Source: Billgrantia antri (GTDB lineage: Bacteria > Pseudomonadota > Gammaproteobacteria > Pseudomonadales > Halomonadaceae). From it: a stretch of 64,000 nucleotides of DNA. Positions 36,286 to 44,832 of this stretch are shown here, piece by piece. Under the pieces are notes generated by a model. That model saw only the letters and a list, made by a program, of their open reading frames with translations, made no database searches and was not told the origin of the DNA. The DNA lies in assembly GCF_019430905.1 (NCBI RefSeq), contig NZ_JAHYCA010000002.1, forward strand, positions 682,001-746,000, in the 5' to 3' direction. Numbering within the stretch: the first letter of the stretch is position 1; every line of letters begins with the position of its first letter. The position numbers were made by a program, and so were the translations under genes.

Positions 36286-38556
36286 ATGGCGTCCATATCA
36301 CTGCCGGATAGACACTTGCTCCTCAATGGAACCGACCTGCTGGTGGTCTACCGAGAGCCCGTGGTGCCACCCAAGCCGGCGCCGGGCCAACCGGGCACAC
36401 ACTCTGATTTCATACCCACGGAGCCCGAGCTCTTCATCGCCGTGCTCACGGATGGTCGGGTAATGGCCTTCAACGGCCACGTGGATCTGGGCACCGGCAT
36501 TCGCACGGCCCTGGCCCAGATCGTCGCCGAGGAGCTGGAGGTCGCCCTCGAGCAGGTCACCATGGTGCTGGGCCATCCCTTCGAAGTCCCCAACCAGGGG
36601 CCGACCATCGCCAGCGCTACTATCCAGATCACCGCCGAGCCGTTACGACGTGCGGCAGCCCAGGCGCGCGAATACCTACTGGATCTGGCGACGAGCCACT
36701 TTGGCGTAGAGCAGGGCGGTCTGCGTTGCGTCGAGGGAACCATCCTGCCGGCCGAGGGGGATCGTCCCGCCGTGAGTTACGGTGAACTTCTCTACGGCGA
36801 TCGTCATGCCTTGAAGCTCGCCGATGAGGTACCGCTCAAGCCGGCCGGTGACTATCGGCTGGTAGGGCAGGCGGCGCCGCGGGTGGACATTCCCGACAAG
36901 GCCGTCGGCAAGCTGACTTTCGTGCATGACCTGCGCCTGCCCGGCATGCTGCACGGTCGAGTGATCCGCCCCCCCTATACCGGCCATGATCGCGGCGACT
37001 TCGTGGGCACCAGCCTGGTGGCGGTGGATGAGGCGTCGGTGGCTGGCATGCCCGGGCTGGTTCAGGTAGTGGTGATCGGCGATTTCGTGGGCGTGGTCGC
37101 CGAGCGTGAGGAGCAGGCCGCGGCGGCGGCCAGGCGGCTCAAGGTCTCCTGGCGCGAGCCGGAGGGCTTGGCCCGGCTCGACGATCTTGAACAGGCTCTG
37201 CGAGAGCTGCCGGCCCAACGGCGCTCCCTGCTGGAGGAGGGCGACGTGGAGGAGGCGCTGGCCCGGGCTGCGCAGCGTGTTTCTCGCACCTATGTCTGGC
37301 CTTTCCAACTGCACGGTTCCATCGGCCCCTCCTGCTCGGTGGCCGACTATCGTGACGACAGGCTGCAGGTGTGGTCCGGCACCCAGAACCCCCATAGCCT
37401 GCGTGCTGATCTGTCGCGGTTGATGGGGCTCGATGAGGGTGTGATCACCATCACGCGTATGGAAGCCTCTGGCTGTTACGGTCGCAACTGTGCCGACGAT
37501 GTAGGGGCGGATGCTGCCTTGCTGTCGCGGGCGGTGGGGCGGCCGGTACGAGTACAGCTGACCCGGGAACAGGAGCATGGCTGGGAGCCCAAGGGCGCGG
37601 CCCAGTTGATGGATGTCGAGGGGGGACTGAACGCCGATGGCAGTCCGGCGGGCTATCGTTTCGTCGCCCGCTACCCCTCCAATAATGCCCCAACCCTGGC
37701 CCTGCTGCTGACCGGCATCGTCAAGCCCAGCGATATCCCCTTCGAGATGGGGGATCGTACCTCGGTCCCGCCTTATCGATACCTGCATCGGCAGATCGCC
37801 TGCGATGACGTGCCGACCCTGGTGCGCGCCTCCTGGTTGCGTGGGGTCTCGGCCATGCCCAACACCTTCGCGCATGAGAGCCATATCGACGAACTGGCCC
37901 AACTGGCCGGTGAGGATCCGGTGGCCTACCGGCTGCGCTACCTGGCCGACCCGCGCGCGGTGGAGCTGACCGAGGCCGTAGCCGAGCGAGCGGGCTGGCA
38001 GCCCCGGGTGGCCCATTCCGCGCCCCGGTTGGTCGAAGGTTGGCACCATGGGCGAGGGGTGGCCTATGCCCAGTACGTACACAGCAAGTTTCCCGGCTTC
38101 GGCGCGGCTCTGGCGGCCTGGGTGGTGGAGCTGAAGGTGCACCCCGAGAGTGGACGCATCATCATCGAGCGGCTGGTCGTGGGCCAGGATGCCGGCCTCA
38201 TGGTCAATCCGGCCGGCGTGCGTCATCAGGTGCATGGCAATGTCATCCAGACGCTGAGCCGGACCCTCAAGGAGCGGGTCACCTTCGAGGATGGCCTGCC
38301 GGTGAGCCGAGAGTGGGGCGGCTATCCGATCCTGCGATTCTCCGAGCTGCCTGATATCGACGTCATGCTTCTTGAGCGCCCCGAGGCACCGCCGCTGGGA
38401 GTAGGGGAATCCACTTCCCTGCCCGGCGCTCCGGCCATCGCCAACGCCCTCTATGATGCCACCGGGGTACGCTTCACCCGTCCCCCCTTCACACCGGAGG
38501 TGGTGCGCCGCACCCTGGCTGCTGCTCGGTCGGCTCCGGTTGAGGCGATCGGCTGA
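36286..38556 (+). CDS. Nicotinate dehydrogenase large subunit, complete molybdenum domain without cytochromes (second NicB-like)
   Basis: This 756-residue protein of the xanthine dehydrogenase/aldehyde oxidase family is of the IorB/NicB type. The N-terminal lobe contains FNGHVDLGTGIRTALAQIVAEEL (about residues 65-87), and the central part has EASGCYGRNCADDVGADAALLSRAVG. The catalytic-glutamate motif GVGESTSLPGAPAIANALYDATG is near 705. No haem motif or membrane anchor is present, although P. putida NicB carries a cytochrome tail of about 430 residues. It probably holds the active Mo site and passes electrons through NicA to the cytochrome-bearing paralogue at 28151. It shares one base with xdhC (TGATG). 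Confidence 0.85.
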   Translation: MASISLPDRHLLLNGTDLLVVYREPVVPPKPAPGQPGTHSDFIPTEPELFIAVLTDGRVMAFNGHVDLGTGIRTALAQIVAEELEVALEQVTMVLGHPFEVPNQGPTIASATIQITAEPLRRAAAQAREYLLDLATSHFGVEQGGLRCVEGTILPAEGDRPAVSYGELLYGDRHALKLADEVPLKPAGDYRLVGQAAPRVDIPDKAVGKLTFVHDLRLPGMLHGRVIRPPYTGHDRGDFVGTSLVAVDEASVAGMPGLVQVVVIGDFVGVVAEREEQAAAAARRLKVSWREPEGLARLDDLEQALRELPAQRRSLLEEGDVEEALARAAQRVSRTYVWPFQLHGSIGPSCSVADYRDDRLQVWSGTQNPHSLRADLSRLMGLDEGVITITRMEASGCYGRNCADDVGADAALLSRAVGRPVRVQLTREQEHGWEPKGAAQLMDVEGGLNADGSPAGYRFVARYPSNNAPTLALLLTGIVKPSDIPFEMGDRTSVPPYRYLHRQIACDDVPTLVRASWLRGVSAMPNTFAHESHIDELAQLAGEDPVAYRLRYLADPRAVELTEAVAERAGWQPRVAHSAPRLVEGWHHGRGVAYAQYVHSKFPGFGAALAAWVVELKVHPESGRIIIERLVVGQDAGLMVNPAGVRHQVHGNVIQTLSRTLKERVTFEDGLPVSREWGGYPILRFSELPDIDVMLLERPEAPPLGVGESTSLPGAPAIANALYDATGVRFTRPPFTPEVVRRTLAAARSAPVEAIG

Positions 38557-39533
38557 TGCAGCATCTCGATCTGCAGGTCATCGAGCGCGCCCTGCAGTGG
38601 GCCAACCGGGGCCATCGTCTATGGCTGTGCACGGTGCTGGCCACCTTCGGTTCGTCCCCCCGGGAGCCTGGCGCCATGCTGGTGGCCCGTCAGGACGGTG
38701 AGCATCTGGGATCGCTCTCCGGTGGCTGTGTGGAAGAAGACTTTCTCGAGCGGCTGCGCCAGGGGGAATTCAGCGAGCCGGTGCAACGGATCCGGTATGG
38801 CGGCCAGGGGGAGGCTCCGGGGTCTAGCCGTGTGCGGTTGCCCTGTGGTGGCAGCCTGGAGGTGCTGGTGGAGCGGCTGGAGCCCGACGCGGCCACCCTG
38901 ACCCATCTGGAGGTGGTGCATGCCACCCTGCTCGGCCGGCGAGCCCTGATTCGGCGTGTGCCGCTGGATGGTCGCGGGGCGCACTTCGCGCTGGCCGAGG
39001 CGCCGGGGCCCGCCATTCTGCGGGAGGAAGGCGTGATCGGCGTGCGAATTGGCCCGGCGCTGCGCCTGATCATCGCGGGTATCTCACCGGTCTCCCAGGC
39101 CTGTGCCAGCTTCGCCAGTACCCTAGGCTTCGAGGTCATCGTCTGCGATCCTCGAGAGGAGGCGCGCCGGGCGTTTGCGGTACCGGGGGTGGAGGTACAG
39201 GCAGTATTGCCCTCGACCTTCATTGCCTCGGGTGCCTGCCATGCCGCCACCGCCGTGGTGGCCTTGACCCATGACCCCCGCATCGATGATCTGGCGATGA
39301 TCGAGGCCGTTCGCACCGACGCCTTCTATGTCGGCGTCATGGGGTCGCGGCAGACCTCGCGTCAGCGCGAGGCACGGCTGCTCCGCTCTGGAGGGCTCGG
39401 CCCCGAGCAGGTCGCCCGGATCACCATGCCCATTGGCCTTGGTCTCGGCAGCAAGACGCCAGCCGAAATCGCTCTAGCGGTCATGGCCGATATCGTTCGG
39501 GTCCATCGGGGCAAGGCGCGAGATGCGCTCTAA
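38556..39533 (+). CDS. xdhC: XdhC/CoxI-family molybdenum cofactor maturation protein
   Basis: This 325-residue protein has an N-terminal XdhC domain (ATFGSSPREPGAMLVARQDG, LGSLSGGCVEEDF, residues about 28-68) and a C-terminal Rossmann-like XdhC_C domain (VIVCDPREEARRAF, AVVALTHDPRIDDLAM, FYVGVMGSRQTSRQR). XdhC proteins bind and sulfurate the Mo cofactor and insert it into hydroxylases of this family. Position directly after the molybdenum subunit, with a one-base overlap, makes that protein the client. It overlaps the MocA-like gene by 11 bases. Confidence 0.9.
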   Translation: MQHLDLQVIERALQWANRGHRLWLCTVLATFGSSPREPGAMLVARQDGEHLGSLSGGCVEEDFLERLRQGEFSEPVQRIRYGGQGEAPGSSRVRLPCGGSLEVLVERLEPDAATLTHLEVVHATLLGRRALIRRVPLDGRGAHFALAEAPGPAILREEGVIGVRIGPALRLIIAGISPVSQACASFASTLGFEVIVCDPREEARRAFAVPGVEVQAVLPSTFIASGACHAATAVVALTHDPRIDDLAMIEAVRTDAFYVGVMGSRQTSRQREARLLRSGGLGPEQVARITMPIGLGLGSKTPAEIALAVMADIVRVHRGKARDAL

Positions 39534-40125
39534 GCACTCATTGGCCCTGATCATGGCGGCAGGGCACTCCCGGCGCTTCGGCAGTGACAAGCGACTGGCG
39601 CGTCTCGCCGACGGTCGCACGCTGCTCGCCACTACCCTGGCCGCCGCCATGGATGCCTTCGAGCAGGTGAGGGTGGTGGTGAATACCCGCGTAGCCCCCG
39701 CCGATCTGGGAATTCCCGAGGCCGTGGCGCTGGTCATCCGTCCAGCGGCCCCGGTGGGGCTGGGTGGTAGCATCGCCCATGCCTTCCGGGAGCTCGACCA
39801 GCCGCTGTCGCGCTGTGGATACCACAGCGTCGCCATCTGGCTGGGTGATATGCCTTGGGTGAGGCCCGAAACCTGCCAGCGACTGGCCCGGCGAGCCGCA
39901 GCCGACACCATCGTCAGACCCCTCTACCGCGATATGCCCGGACACCCGGTCTTCTTCGGTCGTGACTTCTGGCCTGCCCTGGCCGCCAACCAGGATGATC
40001 TGGGGGCCAGGCCGGTTATCGCCCGGTTCGCTGATAGGGTGATTGCCGTGCCGGTTGCGGATCCGGGGGTAATTCGCGATATCGACTATCCAAGTGCGAT
40101 GCCGGGGCCCGAGTCGGCGCCCTGA
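39523..40125 (+). CDS. MocA/MobA-like nucleotidyltransferase for molybdopterin cytosine dinucleotide
   Basis: This 200-residue NTP transferase starts LALIMAAGHSRRFGSDKRLA, a variant of the LAAGxSxRFGxxK nucleotide-binding loop, and has WLGDMPWVRPETC and GHPVFFGRDFWPAL. It would attach CMP to molybdopterin for the nicotinate dehydrogenase, as MocA does for xanthine-dehydrogenase-type enzymes. It is the last gene of the nic cluster's plus-strand arm (nicB2-xdhC-mocA). Confidence 0.83.
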   Translation: MRSKHSLALIMAAGHSRRFGSDKRLARLADGRTLLATTLAAAMDAFEQVRVVVNTRVAPADLGIPEAVALVIRPAAPVGLGGSIAHAFRELDQPLSRCGYHSVAIWLGDMPWVRPETCQRLARRAAADTIVRPLYRDMPGHPVFFGRDFWPALAANQDDLGARPVIARFADRVIAVPVADPGVIRDIDYPSAMPGPESAP

Positions 40126-40568
40126 GCCGTGCAGCAGGCCTGGCCGTCACGGATATCCCGCAACTCGGTGCCCACCACGACGCCTGGCGGGTCCTTGCAG
40201 CTCTCTATTGATGAGTTCAGACACGGGTGGAGTCATGCCTGGGTGGGGTGAAGAAAGCCACCTTAACTCCGGTGCGGCTCAGCCTTGCTTGTCGCCATCT
40301 TGATACTCAAGTGCCTCAAATTCTCAAAGAGTGTGGATCGTTATCCGTACCATGAACCGTCTTCCTCCTGAGGCTGTATAAGGAATACAGCGCATCGGCA
40401 AGCAGTGACCCCGTGGCATGCGAATTGATGCTGTTGCTGTGCGGTTTCGATGACTTGCGCTCCGGCCAAGGCGTTGAGTGGAAACCGAAGCCGGGGCGGT
40501 TGCTTGGTTGCCAAAGAAAATCAAACGGGAAGATGGGTCGTAATCGACCCTGTTGGGAGGGAAATGCC
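40126..40568. other. Intergenic region after the nic cluster
   Basis: This is a 443-base non-coding stretch before the lipoprotein gene. I see no tRNA, strong terminator or repeat. The end carries the lipoprotein ribosome site (TTGGGAGGGAAATGCC). Confidence 0.4.
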
Positions 40569-40811
40569 ATGCGAATGCTATCTATTGGACTGTTGACCGG
40601 TGTGTTGGCCCTGGGACTGACTGGCTGCGGCACCACCACCGGCGAACGAGCGCTGAGTGGCGCCGGCCTGGGGGCAGCCGCCGGCGCCGGTACCGCCTAC
40701 ATGACGGGCGGCAGCGTGACCCGGGGCGCGATGATCGGTGGCGGCCTGGGCGCTGCCGTCGGTGCGGCCACCAATCGCGATGACATCGACCTGGGACGCT
40801 GGCGTCGCTAA
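40569..40811 (+). CDS. Small glycine-zipper outer-membrane lipoprotein
   Basis: This 80-residue protein has a lipoprotein signal peptide (MRMLSIGLLTGVLALGLTGC, lipobox LTGC with the modified Cys at residue 20). A glycine-zipper region follows (GAGLGAAAGAGTAYMTGG, then GAMIGGGLGAAVGAAT), typical of SlyB/osmotic lipoprotein-like envelope proteins. Exact function is unknown. GGGAGGG precedes the ATG at 40569. Its TAA stop (40809-40811) lies inside the CTAA target duplication of the adjacent miniature element, so the insertion occurred exactly at the gene's end. Confidence 0.8.
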   Translation: MRMLSIGLLTGVLALGLTGCGTTTGERALSGAGLGAAAGAGTAYMTGGSVTRGAMIGGGLGAAVGAATNRDDIDLGRWRR

Positions 40812-40961
40812 GGAAGCGCTGAACAAATCGGCGAGCGGGATGAAGCACAAGGCGCACAGGAACAGGAGCATATGGGGTATATGTGATGATTCCGACGGTC
40901 CGACGCTTCGGCACCGCGCAACGCAGTGATTCGCTCGCGCAGGCATTTGTGCAGCGTTTCC
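40812..40961. mobile_element. IS5-type miniature element (MITE) without transposase, 150 bp
   Basis: Terminal inverted repeats GGAAGCGCTGAACAAAT (40812-40828) and, as reverse complement of 40945-40961, GGAAACGCTGCACAAAT match at 15 of 17 positions. Inside them, GGCGAGCG/CGCTCGC extends the symmetry. The element is flanked by the direct repeat CTAA (40808-40811 and 40962-40965), the YTAR target duplicated by IS5-subgroup elements. It has no transposase frame, so mobilisation would need an IS5-family enzyme elsewhere in the genome. Confidence 0.8.
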
Positions 40962-42674
40962 CTAACGCCACTCCAGGTCCACCGCGATCGGATCATGGTC
41001 CGAGGAGCGGAAGGGATCAGGACGGAAGTGGGGTGCTGCGCTGTCCGACCCGTCATAGCCGAGGAATGGCGGCTCGTCGGCATTGATGTGCCACGGCCGC
41101 ACCTCCGTCACTGCCGCGGCCAGTTCGGGGCTGGCCAGGGCATGGTCCAGGTAGCCCGACTCGCCGCGAAACACATAGCTGTAGCGTCGCTCCGGCGGCA
41201 GGTCGCGGGCGATCAAATTGATCAGCCCTGCGTGGGTCAGGGTGCGGATCGGGTCCTCGGCGCCGTAGGCATTGAGGTCGCCGGCCAGCAGCAGGCGCTC
41301 GTGCCCCTCGGCAGCGACCAGGCGCTCGAGAAAGTCGCTCATGGCCTCGGATTGTTCCACCCGGCGCTGATTCCAGCAGCCCTGGCCGCGATCGATATCG
41401 CCGCTGGGCGGGCATCCGCTCTTGGACTTGTAGTGGGCGGTCACGACTCCGAAGGCCGGGCCGCCGTTCACGCTGCGGAAGAAGGCTGCCAGTGGCGGGC
41501 GATGATGGGCAGGGTCGTCGTCGGCATAGAGCTCGCTCACGGCCTCCACCCGGTCCGGCCGGTAGATCAGGGCGAGCTTGATGGCATCGCTGCCGCGGTC
41601 TGCTTCCCCGCCCACCGCACGATAGCGAATGCCGGTCCGCTCGCTGAGCTGTTCTACCAGATCATCGAGTGCGTGCGGATCGTTCTCAACCTCCACCAGG
41701 GCCAGGATGTCGGCCTGCAGGCCCTCGACCGCAGCGGCGAGCTTGGCCCGCTGGCGCTCCAGCTCGTCGGCGTTGGCGGCGCCGCGCTGGCCGAGCGTAA
41801 CGAAATAGTTCTCCACGTTGAAGGTCGCTATCCGTAGCCGCTCTCCCGGAGCCGGCAGCGGCTCCGGGCGCGGGTTGGCGTTCTCGAAGCGCGGCTCGAG
41901 GGTCGGGTGCAGTCGGTAGGCGTCGAAGGCGTGGGAAAGTATCCCGGTCAGGCCCTGAACGGTGCTGCCGACACGACGGGTGCTCTCCGCATCCAGGTAG
42001 GGAATGGGGCTCGAATAGGCGCGGTAGCTGCCGTCGTCCAGCACGAGGATGCCCCGCTGCCGGGGCTCGCCGGGGGTGTTCGTGGGTCGAAACAGGCGCT
42101 CGGTGGTCAGCCCCAGCGAGCCGTAGCGGGCCAGCTCGTCGTTGCCGGTGACGGCCAGCGTCTGCGGAAACCTCAGCAGTAGCCCTTCCTTGCGTGACAG
42201 CTGCTCTTCGCTGAGCGGCCAGTCGACCGCAATCGGCTCGGGTAGTCGGTCGCTAGCACAGGTCTCGATCTGCTCGACCCGCTCCAATTGCACCTGGCCG
42301 CGGTACTCACCGGTCCGGGCGTGGAGTTGCACGTGGCTGCCGGGAGCGATGAGCGCCCCATCGCTCGGCGTGGCGCCAGGCATGTAGACGAACAGGCCGA
42401 CGGGGCCGTGCTCCGTCGCCTGCTGCAGATAAAAACCGTTCAGCCGCTCGCGGCCGAGAAACTCGCCCGTCACCACGCCGTCGACGACCACTTCCCGGCC
42501 GGCGGGCAAGGCCGTGCGCTCGCCAACGCCCTTGATGGCGGCCAAGTCAGTGCTGGAGGGATCGGGGCAACCGGCTGTCGCCGGTGAGCTCGTCAGCAGC
42601 AGGGTCAACAGCAGGGCGAGTGGTCCTGTCTGGCGGGTCACGGCATGGGATCGGCGCTGGTCGGATAAAGTCAT
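40962..42674 (-). CDS. Secreted endonuclease/exonuclease/phosphatase-family nuclease (ExeM/NucH-like)
   Basis: This 570-residue protein has a Sec signal peptide (LALLLTLLLTSSPATA, cleavage near residue 34), an OB-like region (about 60-260) and an EEP nuclease domain (about 265-570). The domain shows RIATFNVENYF, ILALVEVENDPHALDDLV, LLLAGDLNAYGAEDP and a final RSSDHDPIAVDLEW. The Asp/His pair at the end and the Asn/Glu residues earlier are catalytic or metal-binding in the family. It is likely an extracellular DNase that scavenges DNA phosphate. Its TAG stop lies within the right CTAA duplication of the miniature element. Confidence 0.85.
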   Translation of the reverse strand: MTLSDQRRSHAVTRQTGPLALLLTLLLTSSPATAGCPDPSSTDLAAIKGVGERTALPAGREVVVDGVVTGEFLGRERLNGFYLQQATEHGPVGLFVYMPGATPSDGALIAPGSHVQLHARTGEYRGQVQLERVEQIETCASDRLPEPIAVDWPLSEEQLSRKEGLLLRFPQTLAVTGNDELARYGSLGLTTERLFRPTNTPGEPRQRGILVLDDGSYRAYSSPIPYLDAESTRRVGSTVQGLTGILSHAFDAYRLHPTLEPRFENANPRPEPLPAPGERLRIATFNVENYFVTLGQRGAANADELERQRAKLAAAVEGLQADILALVEVENDPHALDDLVEQLSERTGIRYRAVGGEADRGSDAIKLALIYRPDRVEAVSELYADDDPAHHRPPLAAFFRSVNGGPAFGVVTAHYKSKSGCPPSGDIDRGQGCWNQRRVEQSEAMSDFLERLVAAEGHERLLLAGDLNAYGAEDPIRTLTHAGLINLIARDLPPERRYSYVFRGESGYLDHALASPELAAAVTEVRPWHINADEPPFLGYDGSDSAAPHFRPDPFRSSDHDPIAVDLEWR

Positions 42675-42684
42675 GGAATAGAGC

Positions 42685-43023
42685 TCATGAGAAAAGCACC
42701 ATCACCACGCCGTAGGCCGCCACGCCCGCGGCCACCGGCCAGCCCAGGGTGCGCTTGTACCACCATACGGCCAGGGTCGCCAGTACGCCGATGGCGGTGG
42801 CCAGCCAGGAGGTGACACCGGGCGTCACCGGCGTCAGCGATACGCCGAACAGGGCGCCGATCATCAACGGGCCGAGCAGGGTCAGCCACTGGGGCATGGC
42901 CTCGAGGCTGTCGTCGCCGCCTTGGCGCGCGAGACGGCGCTGCATCCACAGCAGTGGTAGCAGGCGGATCAGTAGGGTACCCAGCGCCGAGGCGAGCACG
43001 GCGATCCACAGGGCGCTACTCAT
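42685..43023 (-). CDS. azlD: AzlD-family small subunit of branched-chain amino acid exporter
   Basis: This 112-residue protein has four hydrophobic segments, of the AzlD/YgaH type (GTLLIRLLPLLWMQRR near residue 15, PQWLTLLGPLMIGALFGVSLTP near 45). It pairs with AzlC to export branched-chain amino acids. It overlaps azlC by eight bases and is followed ten bases later by the nuclease gene on the same strand. Confidence 0.88.
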   Translation of the reverse strand: MSSALWIAVLASALGTLLIRLLPLLWMQRRLARQGGDDSLEAMPQWLTLLGPLMIGALFGVSLTPVTPGVTSWLATAIGVLATLAVWWYKRTLGWPVAAGVAAYGVVMVLFS

Positions 43024-43762
43024 GTCGCTCTCCTTGCGTGTACTCAGTCTTTTGGCAGTGGTCGAACTTGACGAGCTGGAAGCATAGCGCGCCGCAGACG
43101 GCAGCGAGGGGGACCGCCACGTTGGTCAGGCCCAGCAGTGTCAGTAGCAAGGCGCTGGCAATCGTCAGGCCCAGGGCCAGGCTCCAGCGCCGCGAGGTGA
43201 AGCGCGGTGCCACCAGCACCAGGAACAGCGCAGGCAGGGCGAAGGGCAGGATCTCACCCATCAGGGCCCAGCGTGCGACCAGTTCACCGCCGGCCACCGC
43301 ACCCAGCGCCGTGCCGCCGATCCAGCTGAGCCAGGCCAGCAGCGCGGCGCCGGTGTACCAGCCGAGGCGCTGGGCGGCGGGCAGTTGCGGCAGACGAGCG
43401 TGGGCCAGGGCGAAGATCTGGTCGGTGAGGCCGTGCATCAACCAGGGCCACAGGCGGCTGGTGGGCAGCCAGGGGGCCAGGTTGGGGGCGTAGACCACAT
43501 GGCGCAGGTTGATCAGCAGGGTCATGGCCACTACCAGCCACAGCGGCGCACCGGCGGCCACCATGCCGACGAACAGGAACTGCGAGGCACCGGCATAGAT
43601 CAGCGTCGAGATCGCCACGGCTTCCCAGGCGCTGAAGCCGGCCTGAGTGGCGATCAGCCCGAAGGAGATAGCCACCGGGATATAGCCGCCGAGCAGCGGG
43701 ATGGCCTCGCTCATGCCGGTCAGCCAGGGGCGGGTAGGCGAGGAGGCGGCTTGCAGGCTCAT
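43016..43762 (-). CDS. azlC: AzlC-family large subunit of branched-chain amino acid exporter
   Basis: This 248-residue polytopic protein has PVAISFGLIATQAGFSAWEAV near residue 30, STLIYAGASQFLFVGM and NLRHVVYAPNLAPWL, hallmarks of AzlC/YgaZ. It forms the main channel of the AzlCD exporter. The ATG at 43762 overlaps the stop of the XRE-cupin regulator (ATGA), so regulator and exporter are one transcript. Confidence 0.88.
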   Translation of the reverse strand: MSLQAASSPTRPWLTGMSEAIPLLGGYIPVAISFGLIATQAGFSAWEAVAISTLIYAGASQFLFVGMVAAGAPLWLVVAMTLLINLRHVVYAPNLAPWLPTSRLWPWLMHGLTDQIFALAHARLPQLPAAQRLGWYTGAALLAWLSWIGGTALGAVAGGELVARWALMGEILPFALPALFLVLVAPRFTSRRWSLALGLTIASALLLTLLGLTNVAVPLAAVCGALCFQLVKFDHCQKTEYTQGERHE

Positions 43763-44286
43763 GACGCGGGTTCCTCGTGATAGACGACGCTGAGCAGCAG
43801 CGTGGCCCAGGTGTCTCCGGTGCGGTAGAGATGGGGACGGTCCGCGGCGAAGGTGTGGGTCTCGCCGGCCGACAGGGTTCGGGTGTCGCCTTCCGGGCCG
43901 GCTTCCAGCGTGCCGCTGATCAGGGTGAGCGACTCCCGGGCGCCGGGCGTGTGGGGCTCGGCAAGGCGCAGGGTATGCGGCGCGCAGCGCATCCAGTAGG
44001 CATCGACCTGAGGATGATCCTTGCCCTGATCGAGCAGGCGGACCTCCACGCCATCCTCGCCCAGCGGCACGGCGATGGGTGCGACCAGGGTGCCGAAGGG
44101 CACCTTCAACTGCACCGCCAGGCGCCAGATGGTATCCAGGGTGGGGTTGCCATTGCCCTGCTCGAGGCGACACAGGTTCGACTTGGCGATGCCGGCGGCA
44201 GCGGCCAACTGCGATAGCGACATGCCCTGCGCCTGGCGCAGCTCCTGCAGGTGTTGGCCCAGTGTGCCGAGAGAGAGCTTGTCCAA
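43759..44286 (-). CDS. XRE-family regulator with C-terminal cupin, probable azlCD regulator
   Basis: The protein is 175 residues from the TTG start at 44286. It has an XRE helix-turn-helix (LGQHLQELRQAQGMSLSQLAAAAGIAKSNLCRLEQGNGNPTLDTIWRLA, residues about 8-56, shown as family block) and a cupin ligand domain (LISGTLEAGPEG, LSAGETHTFAADRPHLYR). A frame open to 44349 would place a 32-base operator dyad inside the coding sequence, so I prefer the TTG at 44286 (GAGG ten bases upstream). It is translationally coupled to azlC. Confidence 0.75.
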   Translation of the reverse strand: MDKLSLGTLGQHLQELRQAQGMSLSQLAAAAGIAKSNLCRLEQGNGNPTLDTIWRLAVQLKVPFGTLVAPIAVPLGEDGVEVRLLDQGKDHPQVDAYWMRCAPHTLRLAEPHTPGARESLTLISGTLEAGPEGDTRTLSAGETHTFAADRPHLYRTGDTWATLLLSVVYHEEPAS

Positions 44287-44304
44287 GAGTGGTGGCCTCG
44301 AGCT

Positions 44305-44336
44305 GTTCCTTTTAATGAACGTTCTATAAAAGGAAC
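44305..44336. promoter_or_regulatory. 32-bp dyad operator before the XRE-azlCD operon
   Basis: The left half GTTCCTTTTAATGAAC and the reverse complement of the right half, GTTCCTTTTATAGAAC, match at 14 of 16 positions, with a central GAACGTTC. The dyad lies directly upstream of the proposed TTG start of the XRE regulator, the standard position for an autoregulatory operator. Confidence 0.7.
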
Positions 44337-44420
44337 GGCTGGCTGTCAACTCTCCTTTTCAGCTTCCACTGCTCAGCTCCCGTCTCTCGGACCATGCATC
44401 GTGATGCGTTCGTAGCGTTA

Positions 44421-44468
44421 GGCTCTGTCTGAAAAGTCGGCGAGCGCAGCCAGTTTTCGGGCAGAGCC
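44421..44468. repeat. 48-bp element with 15-bp terminal inverted repeats
   Basis: Arms GGCTCTGTCTGAAAA (44421-44435) and, as reverse complement of 44454-44468, GGCTCTGCCCGAAAA match at 13 of 15 positions, around an 18-base centre. It is flanked by TA on both sides (44419-44420, 44469-44470) and adjoins the stop codon of the next gene. It looks like the fused ends of an insertion sequence; a terminator role for the downstream gene is the alternative. Confidence 0.5.
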
Positions 44469-44713
44469 TAGACGAACTCCGAATCGTCGGTCCTTACGGT
44501 CACGCCGCCTTCCTCGCCCGGCACCATGACCATGAACTCGCCGTTACCGAGGTAGGTGACGTCGTGACCGTCATGGGTGCGAAAGAGAGGCGTGTCGCCG
44601 GTGGCGCCGGCGTGCTGAAGTTCGCTGAGTTCGCGTGCGCTGGAGAAGATGTCGATCATGTATTCGCGGCCCTGGTCGTCGAAGGCCATCACGGTTCTTT
44701 CATGCTGGGTCAT
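44468..44713 (-). CDS. Small conserved-looking hypothetical protein
   Basis: This is an 81-residue acidic soluble protein with no family I recognise. It starts MTQHERTVMAFDDQGREYMIDIF and ends in a Gly/Glu-rich segment, with NGEFMVMVPGEEGG near the C-terminus; it could fold as a small beta protein. GAGAGG lies eight bases before the ATG at 44713. A frame to 44749 adds 12 residues but lacks a ribosome site. The stop codon touches the 48-bp inverted-repeat element. Confidence 0.6.
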   Translation of the reverse strand: MTQHERTVMAFDDQGREYMIDIFSSARELSELQHAGATGDTPLFRTHDGHDVTYLGNGEFMVMVPGEEGGVTVRTDDSEFV

Positions 44714-44832
44714 GGCGTAAGCCTCTCGGAAAGTGTCTCCTTTACCCATAGCACACGGCGTTGGCTTGGCGAGTGCTCCGCATCATCGAGGCTGTAGGCG
44801 AAACGGGTCATTTCGACGCCAAAGGAAACATC

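Noticed and set aside
36676..38235. 519-codon minus-strand frame opposite the second nicB-like gene
   Set aside because: A shadow frame in GC-rich coding DNA; the plus strand carries the full molybdenum-enzyme motifs.
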